25,008 nucleotides of DNA from Lancefieldella parvula_C (GCF_000758945.1 NZ_JRND01000011.1:1-25008), one strand, 5' to 3'. Shown: positions 7,632-14,482, numbered from the stretch's first letter. A program made the numbers and translations. The notes: generated by a model from the letters alone, not told the origin.

Positions 7632-7723
7632 ACTTTTGGATTAATCGAGCTCCAAAATCTACAACATATGCCCTGAACGCGAAGCGAAAATTGATACGGA
7701 AAGAGTTTGTTTTGAAGACGCCC

Positions 7724-8119
7724 ATGAATAAGTTTTTGAAGGTAATGTTTGCGCTGGTTATCGTCGCGATGACTGGTGCAGCGATTCTGCAAATTGTCGC
7801 CCCCGAGTACATGGGAAGCAATGCCGCTTATGGTATTTCGACCGGTTGGCAGCGAGAGATTGGTTTTTGGAATCTCGCGGTGCTCATCATTTTGGTTACC
7901 ACGTGTTTCCACTACGATTGGGTCTATCTACGTGCGATTTTGCTCGCGCTGATTCTGGGTGGTATCGGAATTGGAACCAATCATTTCATTCATTTTTTAA
8001 GCGCTCACGAGTCGGTAAATTTGGTTGGTGCTATCGAGAATTACGTTCTTGCAGTTGGTTGGATGATCGGCTGGAAGCTCGAATGCAACCGCAGAAAAAC
8101 TGCGGGCGTCGCTAAGTAG
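7724..8119 (+). CDS. Small four-helix membrane protein, unknown function
   Basis: 131 residues from ATG 7724. TTG starts at 7712 (preceded by GGAAAGAG with six-base spacing) and 7691 would add four or eleven residues and cannot be excluded. Four hydrophobic segments lie at about residues 5-25, 44-65, 67-86 and 100-118, followed by a basic tail. The second and third are joined by a short polar FHYDWVY turn, and a histidine-containing THNFIH-like segment (TNHFIHF) follows helix 3. No family was recognised. The gene lies 92 bases after the patatin-like gene on the same strand and could be cotranscribed with it. Downstream are the two composite repeat elements at a convergent junction. Confidence 0.72.
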   Translation: MNKFLKVMFALVIVAMTGAAILQIVAPEYMGSNAAYGISTGWQREIGFWNLAVLIILVTTCFHYDWVYLRAILLALILGGIGIGTNHFIHFLSAHESVNLVGAIENYVLAVGWMIGWKLECNRRKTAGVAK

Positions 8120-8203
8120 TCGCGGAAAAACCCGCGCGTTTTCGCATGACGGTGCTCCGAGCGAGACGTTATGCGCGCGACTTGCGTGCGAGACGTTATG
8201 TGT
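8120..8203. other. GC-rich trailer with 13-bp direct repeat
   Basis: GCGAGACGTTATG occurs at 8161-8173 and again at 8188-8200, a 27-base offset. It lies immediately before composite element 2. No gene is seen. Confidence 0.5.
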
Positions 8204-8324
8204 GCCTGATTTTCTCGTCATGTCTGAATTCTTTGCCGGAAAAGCACGCCATGTCTGAGTGGTTTTGCCGGCTTTTCTCGCCATGTCTGAGTAAATTCAC
8301 TCAGACATGATGCAGCTTTCAGGC
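8204..8324. repeat. Composite repeat element 2 (CATGTCTGA core)
   Basis: Units start at 8204 (GCCTGA), 8235 (GCCGG) and 8267 (GCCGG), each with CATGTCTGA at the same offset. An inverted fourth unit ends TCAGGC at 8319-8324. Units 3 and 4 form a perfect 11-bp hairpin (8282-8292 with 8299-8309). It shares frame, length and ends with elements 1 and 3 but has a different six-base core. It sits at the convergent junction with the 1-phosphofructokinase gene. Confidence 0.75.
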
Positions 8325-8359
8325 TCAAAATTTAGAGCTACGTAGTCTATCTTTCACGC

Positions 8360-8477
8360 GCCTGATTTCATCAAAGATTCTGTAAATTTTGCCTAAAAAG
8401 GTAAAAGAAACTGTGGATTTGCCTGATTTTGTCAAAGAATCTGTATTCAAAATACAGATTCTTTGCACTTTTCAGGC
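8360..8477. repeat. Composite repeat element 3 (AAAGAATC core)
   Basis: Units start at 8360, 8391 and 8421, opening GCCTGA or GCCTAA. An inverted unit ends TCAGGC at 8472-8477. Units 3 and 4 form a perfect 15-bp hairpin (8433-8447 with 8451-8465) with a three-base loop. Flanks extend the outer arms to CGCGCCTGA..TCAGGCGCG. It is the closest relative of element 1. TTTTC follows the hairpin on the plus strand, so it might end transcription from the left. Confidence 0.8.
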
Positions 8478-8557
8478 GCGCATGTTGTTAAGGCGCACCT
8501 GGCGAGAAACCCGGTGCACTCGTAGCTCTCCGCGCACCCGCGCTCGCACCCCGAACG
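8478..8557. other. GC-rich 3' flank of pfkB with recurrent 13-mer
   Basis: GGCGAGAAACCCGGTGCACTCGTAGC at 8501-8526 (shown here only for position; key word GGCGAGAAACCC) has a close copy at 9641-9666, so the pfkB gene is flanked on both sides by the same ~26-bp sequence in direct orientation, differing at three positions. No T-run terminator for the minus-strand gene is visible here. Confidence 0.5.
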
Positions 8558-9496
8558 CTAGCGCAGGCGCGTGAGCTGCACTTTCTCGATAAGCGAATCC
8601 ACAACCGAGCGCTCCGCCGCTTGAGTTCCGCTCTCCATGACGTTTGCGGCACCCGTGGCCATGGCCAGCCGCAGCGCGTCTTCTGTCGAGAGACCCTGTG
8701 CATCCGCAAAGGCAAGCGCCGCCACAACGGAGTCACCGGCACCGACAGTACTTCCTACCTGGACTTTTACTGGACCTGCATACCAAACCTCGTTGGCCGT
8801 AGCGTAGACGGCGCCGTTTCCACCCATGGAAACGCAGACCGTGTCGATGCCACCAGCAACAATTTCGGACGCGGCAGCGGCAATCGCGTCCACATCGGTC
8901 AGCTCGCGACCAAGCATGGCGGAGAGCTCGTGGTCGTTTGGCTTGGTGAAGTATGGTTTCTGCTCAAGTCCAGCTGAAAGTGCCGCGCCGTCGGCATCCA
9001 GGTAAACCTTCAGTCCGGCGTCGCGCAGGGCGCGAGTCCAGCGGCCATACGTATCAGCGGAAGCTCCGCGGGGGAGGCTGCCGGAAAGAACCACAATGTC
9101 GCCAGCGGAAGTCTTGGCAATCACGTCAGCAAGCGCCTGGTCAAGCACGGTATCGGTGACCTCGGGACCAGGTTCGTTGATGTCGGTGTTGGTGCCACCC
9201 TCGGTGTCGACGACCTTAAGATTGGTGCGCGTCTCGCCGGGAACGGAAATCGCCTGGACCTTGATGTTATTCTCGCCAAGCGTGTCAGCGATCCATTTGC
9301 CGGTTTGACCTGCAAGAACGGCGATGGCGGTAGACTCTCCGCCCAGCTTAGCGATAACCTTGGATACGTTGATGCCCTTGCCGCCCGCGTCTCGCCTGAG
9401 CCACGTGATGCGATTCACCTGGTCAACGGCAAAATTTGACACCTGGACGGTCTTGTCCAGAGCGGGGTTGAGCGTGACGGTGTAGATGCTGGGCAT
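8558..9496 (-). CDS. pfkB: 1-phosphofructokinase (PfkB/ribokinase family)
   Basis: 312 residues, the usual length for 1-phosphofructokinase/tagatose-6-phosphate kinase. Family signatures are present: N-terminal IYTVTLNPALDKT, sugar-phosphate-binding GGKGINVS (38-45), LSGSLPRG (137-144), TKPND (184-188), and VGAGDS (251-256), which carries the catalytic Asp255 and the anion hole. It phosphorylates fructose 1-phosphate to fructose 1,6-bisphosphate in the cytoplasm, normally downstream of a fructose PTS. Tagatose-6-phosphate kinase activity cannot be excluded. No PTS permease or DeoR-type regulator is adjacent, unlike the common fruRKA operon, so the gene seems to stand alone. Ribosome binding site GAGGAG lies five bases before the ATG. 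The leader holds GC-rich inverted repeats, and a candidate -10 box TATTAT is at 9571-9576. Confidence 0.92.
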   Translation of the reverse strand: MPSIYTVTLNPALDKTVQVSNFAVDQVNRITWLRRDAGGKGINVSKVIAKLGGESTAIAVLAGQTGKWIADTLGENNIKVQAISVPGETRTNLKVVDTEGGTNTDINEPGPEVTDTVLDQALADVIAKTSAGDIVVLSGSLPRGASADTYGRWTRALRDAGLKVYLDADGAALSAGLEQKPYFTKPNDHELSAMLGRELTDVDAIAAAASEIVAGGIDTVCVSMGGNGAVYATANEVWYAGPVKVQVGSTVGAGDSVVAALAFADAQGLSTEDALRLAMATGAANVMESGTQAAERSVVDSLIEKVQLTRLR

Positions 9497-9515
9497 AGTC
9501 GCTCCTCGGTTTGCG

Positions 9516-9555
9516 GCGCCGCAATCGGCGCTTGAGTAGCACCGCCAAGCGGCGC
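9516..9555 (-). promoter_or_regulatory. GC-rich inverted repeats in pfkB leader
   Basis: GCGCCG (9516-9521) can pair with CGGCGC at 9526-9531 or with the second CGGCGC at 9550-9555, giving mutually exclusive hairpins 20-60 bases before the start codon. Regulatory effect is speculative. Confidence 0.35.
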
Positions 9556-9570
9556 AAGTTATCTACGCTG

Positions 9571-9599
9571 ATAATACTTCAGTTTCGGCAAAAAAGTAA
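9571..9599 (-). promoter_or_regulatory. Candidate pfkB promoter
   Basis: On the minus strand TATTAT (9576-9571) is a good -10 box. The -35 position at 17-base spacing reads TTACTT, a weak match that abuts the palindrome at 9599-9633, so activator or repressor control is possible. Confidence 0.35.
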
Positions 9600-9633
9600 C
9601 CGCGGACAGCGCTGTTACGCGCATATCCGCGGT
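9599..9633. other. Palindrome near pfkB promoter
   Basis: ACCGCGGA and TCCGCGGT are perfect 8-bp arms 19 bases apart. On the minus strand a T6 run follows after three bases, and on the plus strand CTTTTCT follows, so the stem could be a bidirectional terminator insulating rplM from pfkB. It could equally be an operator at the pfkB -35 region. Confidence 0.45.
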
Positions 9634-9876
9634 CTTTTCTGACGAGAAACCCGGCGCACTCGTGGCGTGTGCTGTGGACGGCTTTTCAATGTGGAGAAAC
9701 CCGTCAAATTTGAACGAATTGTTGCATTCGTGAAGCAACAAAAATTCCCGCGTACAACAGCTAAAGAGTGGAGTATACTTTTAAGGCTTTTCCACAGAGC
9801 CCCGTAATCTCTGACAAGAAAAAGCATCGATGACCCGTCCAGGGGTTATCAACTCGTAATTCGTAGGAGGAGTCAA
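9634..9876 (+). promoter_or_regulatory. rplM upstream region and leader
   Basis: Contains the second copy of the 26-bp pfkB-flanking sequence (9641-9666), a TTGTTGC..GCAACAA hairpin (9719-9741) and a candidate -10 box TATACT (9774-9779), with no convincing -35. About 90 bases of leader follow, with CCAGGGG and GAGCCCCG words that could pair. The 12-mer GTATACTTTTAA here recurs at 10780-10791 after rpsI. A ribosomal-protein autoregulatory leader (L13-type) is possible but I could not verify a consensus. GGAGGAG precedes the GTG start. Confidence 0.4.
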
Positions 9877-10317
9877 GTGAAGAAGTCGACTCAGTTCGCC
9901 AAGGCTGGCGAAGTCGAGCGCAAGTGGGTGCTCATCGACGCTGAGGGCGCAACGCTCGGTCGTCTGGCTACAAAGGCTGCCATGATTCTTCGTGGTAAGA
10001 ACAAGCCACAGTACACCCCAAACGCTGATACTGGTGACTTTGTTGTCATCATCAATGCAGACAAGATCGTCCTTACTGGTGTTAAGGCTGATCACAAGGA
10101 GTATTGGCGTCACTCCGGCTACCTTGGTGGCTTGAAGATCACTTCCTTCAAGGAAGAGATGGAGAAGCACCCAGAGCGTGTTGTTGAGCACGCAGTCAAG
10201 GGCATGCTTCCTAAGACCACTCTTGGTCGCAAGCAGGGTATGAAGCTTAAGGTTTACGCCGGCGCTGAGCACCCACATGCTGCACAGAATCCCGTCAAGA
10301 TTGAGCTGGAGGGCTAA
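9877..10317 (+). CDS. rplM: 50S ribosomal protein L13
   Basis: 146 residues, full length for bacterial L13. Diagnostic segments are present: WVLIDAEGATLGRLAT near the N-terminus, GKNKPQYTPNADTGDFVVII, the central KEYWRHSGYLGGLK, and PERVVEHAVKGMLPKTTLGR. L13 is an early assembly protein of the large subunit that binds 23S rRNA. It uses a GTG start with a strong GGAGGAG site (about nine bases from the site's first G to the start). It is followed three bases later by rpsI, the near-universal bacterial L13-S9 pair, so the two are cotranscribed and ended by the terminator at 10746-10779. Codon use is strongly biased to C/T-ending favoured codons, as expected for a highly expressed gene. Confidence 0.98.
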   Translation: MKKSTQFAKAGEVERKWVLIDAEGATLGRLATKAAMILRGKNKPQYTPNADTGDFVVIINADKIVLTGVKADHKEYWRHSGYLGGLKITSFKEEMEKHPERVVEHAVKGMLPKTTLGRKQGMKLKVYAGAEHPHAAQNPVKIELEG

Positions 10318-10320
10318 ACG

Positions 10321-10716
10321 ATGGCAGATAACACCGCTGTTTACACCGGCACCGGCCGTCGTAAAGAGGCCGTCGCTCGTGTTCGTCTTGTTCCTGGAAC
10401 TGGTAAGGTTACCGTTAATGGCCGCGAGGCAACCCAGTACTTTGGTCGCCAGCAGCTCGTAGACAACGCAACCGCACCTCTCCGCATTACTGATACTCTT
10501 GGTCGTTTTGACGTCCTCGCAAACTGCGATGGCGGCGGCATCAACGGCCAGTCCGGCGCTCTTCGCCTGGGCATTGCTCGCGCTCTTCTTGAGGCTGGCG
10601 AGTATCGTGATGACCTTAAGAAGGCCGGCTACCTCACCCGCGATTCTCGTGCGGTCGAGCGTAAGAAGTACGGTCTGAAGAAGGCTCGTAAGCGTCCTCA
10701 GTTCTCCAAGCGCTAA
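10321..10716 (+). CDS. rpsI: 30S ribosomal protein S9
   Basis: 131 residues, normal for S9. Signature motifs are TGRRKEAVARVRLVPGTGK at the N-terminus, GGGINGQSGALRLGIARAL in the middle, and the basic C-terminal tail ending KRPQFSKR, which in S9 reaches the ribosomal P site and contacts tRNA. Its ATG lies three bases after the rplM stop, so translation is probably coupled to L13. A strong intrinsic terminator follows 30 bases after the stop, which separates this two-gene operon from glmM. Confidence 0.98.
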   Translation: MADNTAVYTGTGRRKEAVARVRLVPGTGKVTVNGREATQYFGRQQLVDNATAPLRITDTLGRFDVLANCDGGGINGQSGALRLGIARALLEAGEYRDDLKKAGYLTRDSRAVERKKYGLKKARKRPQFSKR

Positions 10717-10745
10717 GGCCGCTGGACCCAAAAAAGTCCTTACAG

Positions 10746-10779
10746 AGAGACCTGTCGTATATCGGCAGGTCTCTTTTTT
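10746..10779 (+). terminator. Intrinsic terminator of rplM-rpsI
   Basis: AGAGACCTGTCG pairs with CGGCAGGTCTCT (12 bp, one G-T wobble) around a TATAT loop and is followed by six T. Confidence 0.95.
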
Positions 10780-10945
10780 GTATACTTTTAAATGGTTGCA
10801 TTTTGCATATTTGCGCAACCGTTTTAGTCCGCACGTTCTTCTCGCCATCTGGCGAGAAGCCCCACCTGTCGAGTAGTTCGCTGGCGCTTTGCGCGCACGT
10901 TGCTCTCCACCCGACAACATTACATTCGCAGCTTAGGAGACGCTT
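10780..10945 (+). promoter_or_regulatory. glmM upstream region
   Basis: TATACT (10781-10786) is a candidate -10 box within the 12-mer GTATACTTTTAA shared with the rplM promoter region. If used, it would give a long leader of ~150 bases. That leader carries GGTTGC..GCAACC (10794-10820) and a perfect 10-bp hairpin CTTCTCGCCA/TGGCGAGAAG (10838-10859), made of two inverted copies of the recurrent octamer. No T-run follows the second hairpin. AGGAGA precedes the glmM ATG. Confidence 0.4.
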
Positions 10946-12289
10946 ATGAAGTACTTTGGAACCGACGGCTTTAGAGGCCGTGCAAATGAGGGTTTGAACG
11001 TCGATCACGCATACAAAATTGGCCGCTTTATTGGCTGGTATTACGGAGCTAAGCAGGCTCGCAAGGCTCGTATCATTATTGGTAAGGATACCCGCAGGTC
11101 AAGCTATATGTTTGAGTCTGCACTTGTCTCGGGCTTGGTTGCTTCCGGTGCCGACGCGTACATGCTGCACGTTATTCCTACACCTGGCGTCAGCTTTGAG
11201 GTTGTTGATGGCGCTTTTGACTGCGGCGTCATGATTACTGCGTCCCACAATCCGTTCACCGATAACGGCATCAAGCTGGTCAACAAAGACGGCTACAAGA
11301 TGGATGAGGACGTCCTTGAGCAGGTAGAGGCCTATATTGACGGCGAGTTTGACGTTCCTCTGGCAACGGGTGACAGCATTGGCCGCACGGTTGATTACAT
11401 GCAGGGCCGCAACCGCTACATCTCCAGCCTTATTGCTAGCTGCGGTTTTAGCCTCCAGGGCCTGAAGATTGGCCTGGATTGCGCTAACGGCGCAGCTTCT
11501 AGTGTTGCTCGCCCTGTCTTTGATGCTCTGGGTGCCGAGACTCACGTTATCAACAACGCTCCAAACGGCCTCAACATCAATGTTGATTGCGGCTCCACCC
11601 ACATTGACCAGCTGCAGCGTTTTGTGGTTCAGAACGGCCTTGATGTGGGCTTTGCTTACGACGGCGATGCCGACCGCTGCCTGGCAGTTGATGAGCGTGG
11701 CCATGTGGTTGACGGAGACCTCATTCTCTACGTCTGCGGTACCTACCTCAACAAGTATGGTCGCCTGGCTAAGCAGACCGTAGTTACCACCGTCATGAGC
11801 AACTTTGGCCTGTTCAAAGCATTTGACGACGCTGGCCTCTCTTACGAGAAAACCAACGTGGGCGATAAGTACGTCTACGCTTGCATGAACGAGAACGAGT
11901 ACAGCCTGGGCGGCGAGCAGAGTGGTCACATCATCTTTGGTGATCTTGCTAAGACCGGCGACGGCATCTTGACCAGCCTCCGTATTATGGAGGTCTTACG
12001 AGCAGAGCGCGAGAAACTCTCTGAGCTTACTCGTCCCGTTACACTATATCCACAGCAGTTGGTTAACGTTCGCGTCACCGACAAAGAGGCTGCTATGCAG
12101 TCTCCTAAGGTCAACGACGCAGTTGCAGCTGCCGAGAAGTTCCTTGAGGGCAATGGTCGCGTGTTGGTCCGCGCTTCCGGAACAGAGCCTCTGGTGCGCG
12201 TTCTTGCAGAAGCTCCAACCGATGAGCTCTGCCAGCAGGCAAATCAGATTGTGCTCGATGCACTCGAGGAGTATAGGCTCAGCGCTTAA
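10946..12289 (+). CDS. glmM: Phosphoglucosamine mutase
   Basis: 447 residues, standard length. It converts glucosamine 6-phosphate to glucosamine 1-phosphate on the way to UDP-GlcNAc for peptidoglycan. All four phosphohexomutase signatures are intact: MKYFGTDGFRG at the N-terminus, the phosphoserine loop ITASHNP with Ser100, the metal-binding loop DGDADR (239-244), the sugar-specificity loop GGEQSGH, and the phosphate-binding RASGTEP (409-415). The phosphoserine-loop TASHNP and GEQSGH forms favour GlmM over phosphomannomutase. It is the first gene of a tight run glmM-acpS-nnr-alr-udg-tsaE, with 24 bases to acpS. Cytoplasmic and very probably essential. Confidence 0.97.
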   Translation: MKYFGTDGFRGRANEGLNVDHAYKIGRFIGWYYGAKQARKARIIIGKDTRRSSYMFESALVSGLVASGADAYMLHVIPTPGVSFEVVDGAFDCGVMITASHNPFTDNGIKLVNKDGYKMDEDVLEQVEAYIDGEFDVPLATGDSIGRTVDYMQGRNRYISSLIASCGFSLQGLKIGLDCANGAASSVARPVFDALGAETHVINNAPNGLNINVDCGSTHIDQLQRFVVQNGLDVGFAYDGDADRCLAVDERGHVVDGDLILYVCGTYLNKYGRLAKQTVVTTVMSNFGLFKAFDDAGLSYEKTNVGDKYVYACMNENEYSLGGEQSGHIIFGDLAKTGDGILTSLRIMEVLRAEREKLSELTRPVTLYPQQLVNVRVTDKEAAMQSPKVNDAVAAAEKFLEGNGRVLVRASGTEPLVRVLAEAPTDELCQQANQIVLDALEEYRLSA

Positions 12290-12313
12290 GCGCAGATAGA
12301 TCCAGGGGATACG

Positions 12314-12844
12314 ATGGCACTGGCAGGAATAGGTGTAGATATGCTTGAGATTGCCCGCATGCAGCAGGCAATTGAGAGACGCCCTCACTTTATTCGCCGT
12401 ATGTTCACCGATGCCGAGCGTGCGTATTGTGAGCGCACTGCTCGCCCTGCGGAGCACTATGCTGCTCGCTTTGCAGCAAGAGAAGCCGTGCTTAAAGCCT
12501 TAGGAACGGGTTTCTCGTCTGGTATTGGTTTTCAGGATGTTTCCGTTGAAAGAGATCAGTTGGGCAGGCCACAGGCTCGTCTAGCGGGCAAGGCTGCACA
12601 GATTGCGGCTGAGCAGGGCGTGCAGGAGATTGCGCTTTCTATCTCGTACACCAGAGACGTGGCGGTGGCCAATGCGGTTGCGGTAACCAACGCCGTAAAA
12701 CCTAAGGTAGATCAAAAGGAAGATGCTGCCCAAGAGCTGGCACGTTCGTTCAAAGAAGCTCGTTCTGTGTTGGATGAGCTTGAGCGCGTGCAAGAACCTA
12801 TAATTGAGACAACCTTTGATGATGTTGTTAAATCCGAGGAGTAA
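12314..12844 (+). CDS. acpS: Holo-[acyl-carrier-protein] synthase with C-terminal extension
   Basis: Transfers 4'-phosphopantetheine from coenzyme A to acyl carrier protein, activating fatty acid synthesis. Residues 1-127 form the AcpS domain: GIGVDMLEI with metal-ligand Asp9, RRMFTDAERAYC (29-39), FAAREAVLKALGTG (53-66) with Glu57 and Lys61, and the late motif SISYTRDVAVANAV, where the usual His of SxSHT is Tyr. Residues ~128-176 are an extra acidic, helical tail (typical AcpS is about 115-130 residues) of unknown role. Start: ATG with AGGGGA five bases upstream. Its stop is three bases from nnr, so it is clearly cotranscribed. A minus-strand copy of the recurrent 13-mer lies in the coding sequence at 12507-12519. 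Confidence 0.94.
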   Translation: MALAGIGVDMLEIARMQQAIERRPHFIRRMFTDAERAYCERTARPAEHYAARFAAREAVLKALGTGFSSGIGFQDVSVERDQLGRPQARLAGKAAQIAAEQGVQEIALSISYTRDVAVANAVAVTNAVKPKVDQKEDAAQELARSFKEARSVLDELERVQEPIIETTFDDVVKSEE

Positions 12845-12847
12845 GTT

Positions 12848-14473
12848 ATGCAGCCGGTACTAAATGTTGAGGACATCAAGCGTGTAGAGATTGCGCTGAC
12901 ACGCGTGGGCGTGAGCGTTTCTGAGCTCATGCACCGTGCAGGTTACGCTGCTGCTCAAGAGGCCCTTGGCATGGGAGGGGACATCTCTAACGTTGTCATC
13001 CTCGTAGGTCTTGGCAATAACGGTGGAGATGGCTGGGTGGCAGCAGAAGCGCTGCGCTCTAGAAACTGCAACGTTAAGGTAGTCACTCCGCTTGAGCCTG
13101 ATCAGATTTCCGGCGATCTTGCACGTCAGATGGCGCAGCGCGCCGTTCGCGCGGGAGTTTCCGTGCTTGTTGGCCCTTCTCGCCAGGAGCTGATTGACCT
13201 GCTGGCAACGGCTGACGTGGTGCTTGATTGCATGCTGGGTACCGGCTTCCACGGTAAGGTCCGTGCTCCGTTTGATATTTGGATTGAGTGCCTGAATCAG
13301 TCTGGTGCTCGCGTACTTTCCGTTGACGTTCCCAGTGGCCTTTCTGCGCAGAAGGGCCAGGTAGAAAGCGCGTGTGTTGTCGCTGACGTTACCGTTACCA
13401 TGATTGCGCTCAAGCCCGGCCTTATTGCTGATGCAGGTAGAGACGTCTGCGGTTCCATTGTTGTGGCTCCTCTGGCCGAGCAGACTGAGCGTCTGGTTGT
13501 TGAGGCAGATCCTGTTGCCTGGCGCGTTGACCTGGAAGATTATCTTGCTTCTGTTCCTGCCCAGCTCAACGACTGCGATAAATACTCTCGTGGCTCCGTA
13601 TTGGTGGTTGGTGGCTCAAGCCGCTTCCCCGGAGCTGCTGTTTTTGCTGCTAAGGCGGCTGCTCGTGCGGGTGCTGGCTACGTTACGCTGGCAGTTCCTG
13701 AGGCCATTGTCAGCTGCGTTCAGATGATGCTGCCAGAGGTTCCCGTTATTGGCCTCCCGTGCGACGCTGAGGGCGTGTTTACCGAGGAAGCAGCTCCACT
13801 GGTGCTGCAGCTTGCCGCTATGCGCACCGTTACGCTGGTTGGCCCTGGCATGCGCGTCTCTGGCGGAACCGTCAAAGTTACCTCCGTGCTGCTTGACTCT
13901 GAGCTGCCCGTTATTGTTGATGCCGACGCACTCAACTGCATTGCTCGCCTCACTAATAACAACCTCCCAGATTTCCCCGAGCTCACTCGTCGTACCGCTC
14001 CGCTCATCATGACGCCGCATCGTCGCGAGCTTGGTCGCCTGGTCAACCAGGTAGACAATCCTCCTGCAAGCCTGGTGGGTCAGCTTGAGGCTGCCCGCAA
14101 GATTGTCTGGGCAGACGGTGGCTCTGAGCTGGTCATTGTTGCTAAGGGAACCGCAACTGGCTGCGTTGGCGTCCAGAAAGCCGTGCTGCCAAAGCCTGGT
14201 CCCGTTACGCTGGCAACTGCTGGCTCTGGCGACGTTCTTGCTGGTACTATTGCTGGCCGCTTGGCTCAGGTTGCTGGTCAAGTTGATGACCTGCCAACCT
14301 TCTGCTCACTTGCCTGTGAGGTCCACGCATACGCAGGTCAGCTAGCTGCCGAGAAGTTCGGTGTACGCGGAGCTATGGCTGGCGACATCTGTGACGTTAT
14401 TGGCCTTGCCTCCGATGCACTTGAAGAGCAGATTGCATTCCCTATGACAGACTTTGAAGAAGCTGCGGAGTAG
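12848..14473 (+). CDS. nnr: Bifunctional NAD(P)HX epimerase/dehydratase
   Basis: 541 residues, the fused two-domain metabolite-repair enzyme. The N-terminal half (~1-220) is the NnrE/YjeF epimerase, which interconverts R- and S-NAD(P)HX: LMHRAGYAAAQEA, GLGNNGGDGWVAAEALR, CMLGTGFHGKVR and VDVPSGLSAQKG. The C-terminal half (~225-535) is the NnrD dehydratase, which is ADP- or ATP-dependent: GSVLVVGGSSRFPGAAVFAA, VTLVGPGMR, VDADALN, IMTPHRRE, VIVAKGTATG and ATAGSGDVLAGTIAG. Both active regions look intact. It sits between acpS and alr, a frequent neighbourhood in actinobacteria, and overlaps functionally with neither. The next gene starts within ten bases. Confidence 0.97.
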   Translation: MQPVLNVEDIKRVEIALTRVGVSVSELMHRAGYAAAQEALGMGGDISNVVILVGLGNNGGDGWVAAEALRSRNCNVKVVTPLEPDQISGDLARQMAQRAVRAGVSVLVGPSRQELIDLLATADVVLDCMLGTGFHGKVRAPFDIWIECLNQSGARVLSVDVPSGLSAQKGQVESACVVADVTVTMIALKPGLIADAGRDVCGSIVVAPLAEQTERLVVEADPVAWRVDLEDYLASVPAQLNDCDKYSRGSVLVVGGSSRFPGAAVFAAKAAARAGAGYVTLAVPEAIVSCVQMMLPEVPVIGLPCDAEGVFTEEAAPLVLQLAAMRTVTLVGPGMRVSGGTVKVTSVLLDSELPVIVDADALNCIARLTNNNLPDFPELTRRTAPLIMTPHRRELGRLVNQVDNPPASLVGQLEAARKIVWADGGSELVIVAKGTATGCVGVQKAVLPKPGPVTLATAGSGDVLAGTIAGRLAQVAGQVDDLPTFCSLACEVHAYAGQLAAEKFGVRGAMAGDICDVIGLASDALEEQIAFPMTDFEEAAE

Positions 14474-14482
14474 GTGAGCCTG

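Noticed and set aside
4284..8477. The 31-nt periodic repeats as a CRISPR array
   Set aside because: There are only three imperfect direct units per locus, no unique spacers between constant repeats, the last unit is inverted, and no cas gene is nearby.
9781..10920. 379-codon minus-strand open frame covering rplM and rpsI
   Set aside because: Lies wholly opposite two highly conserved ribosomal protein genes; a by-product of their biased codon use.
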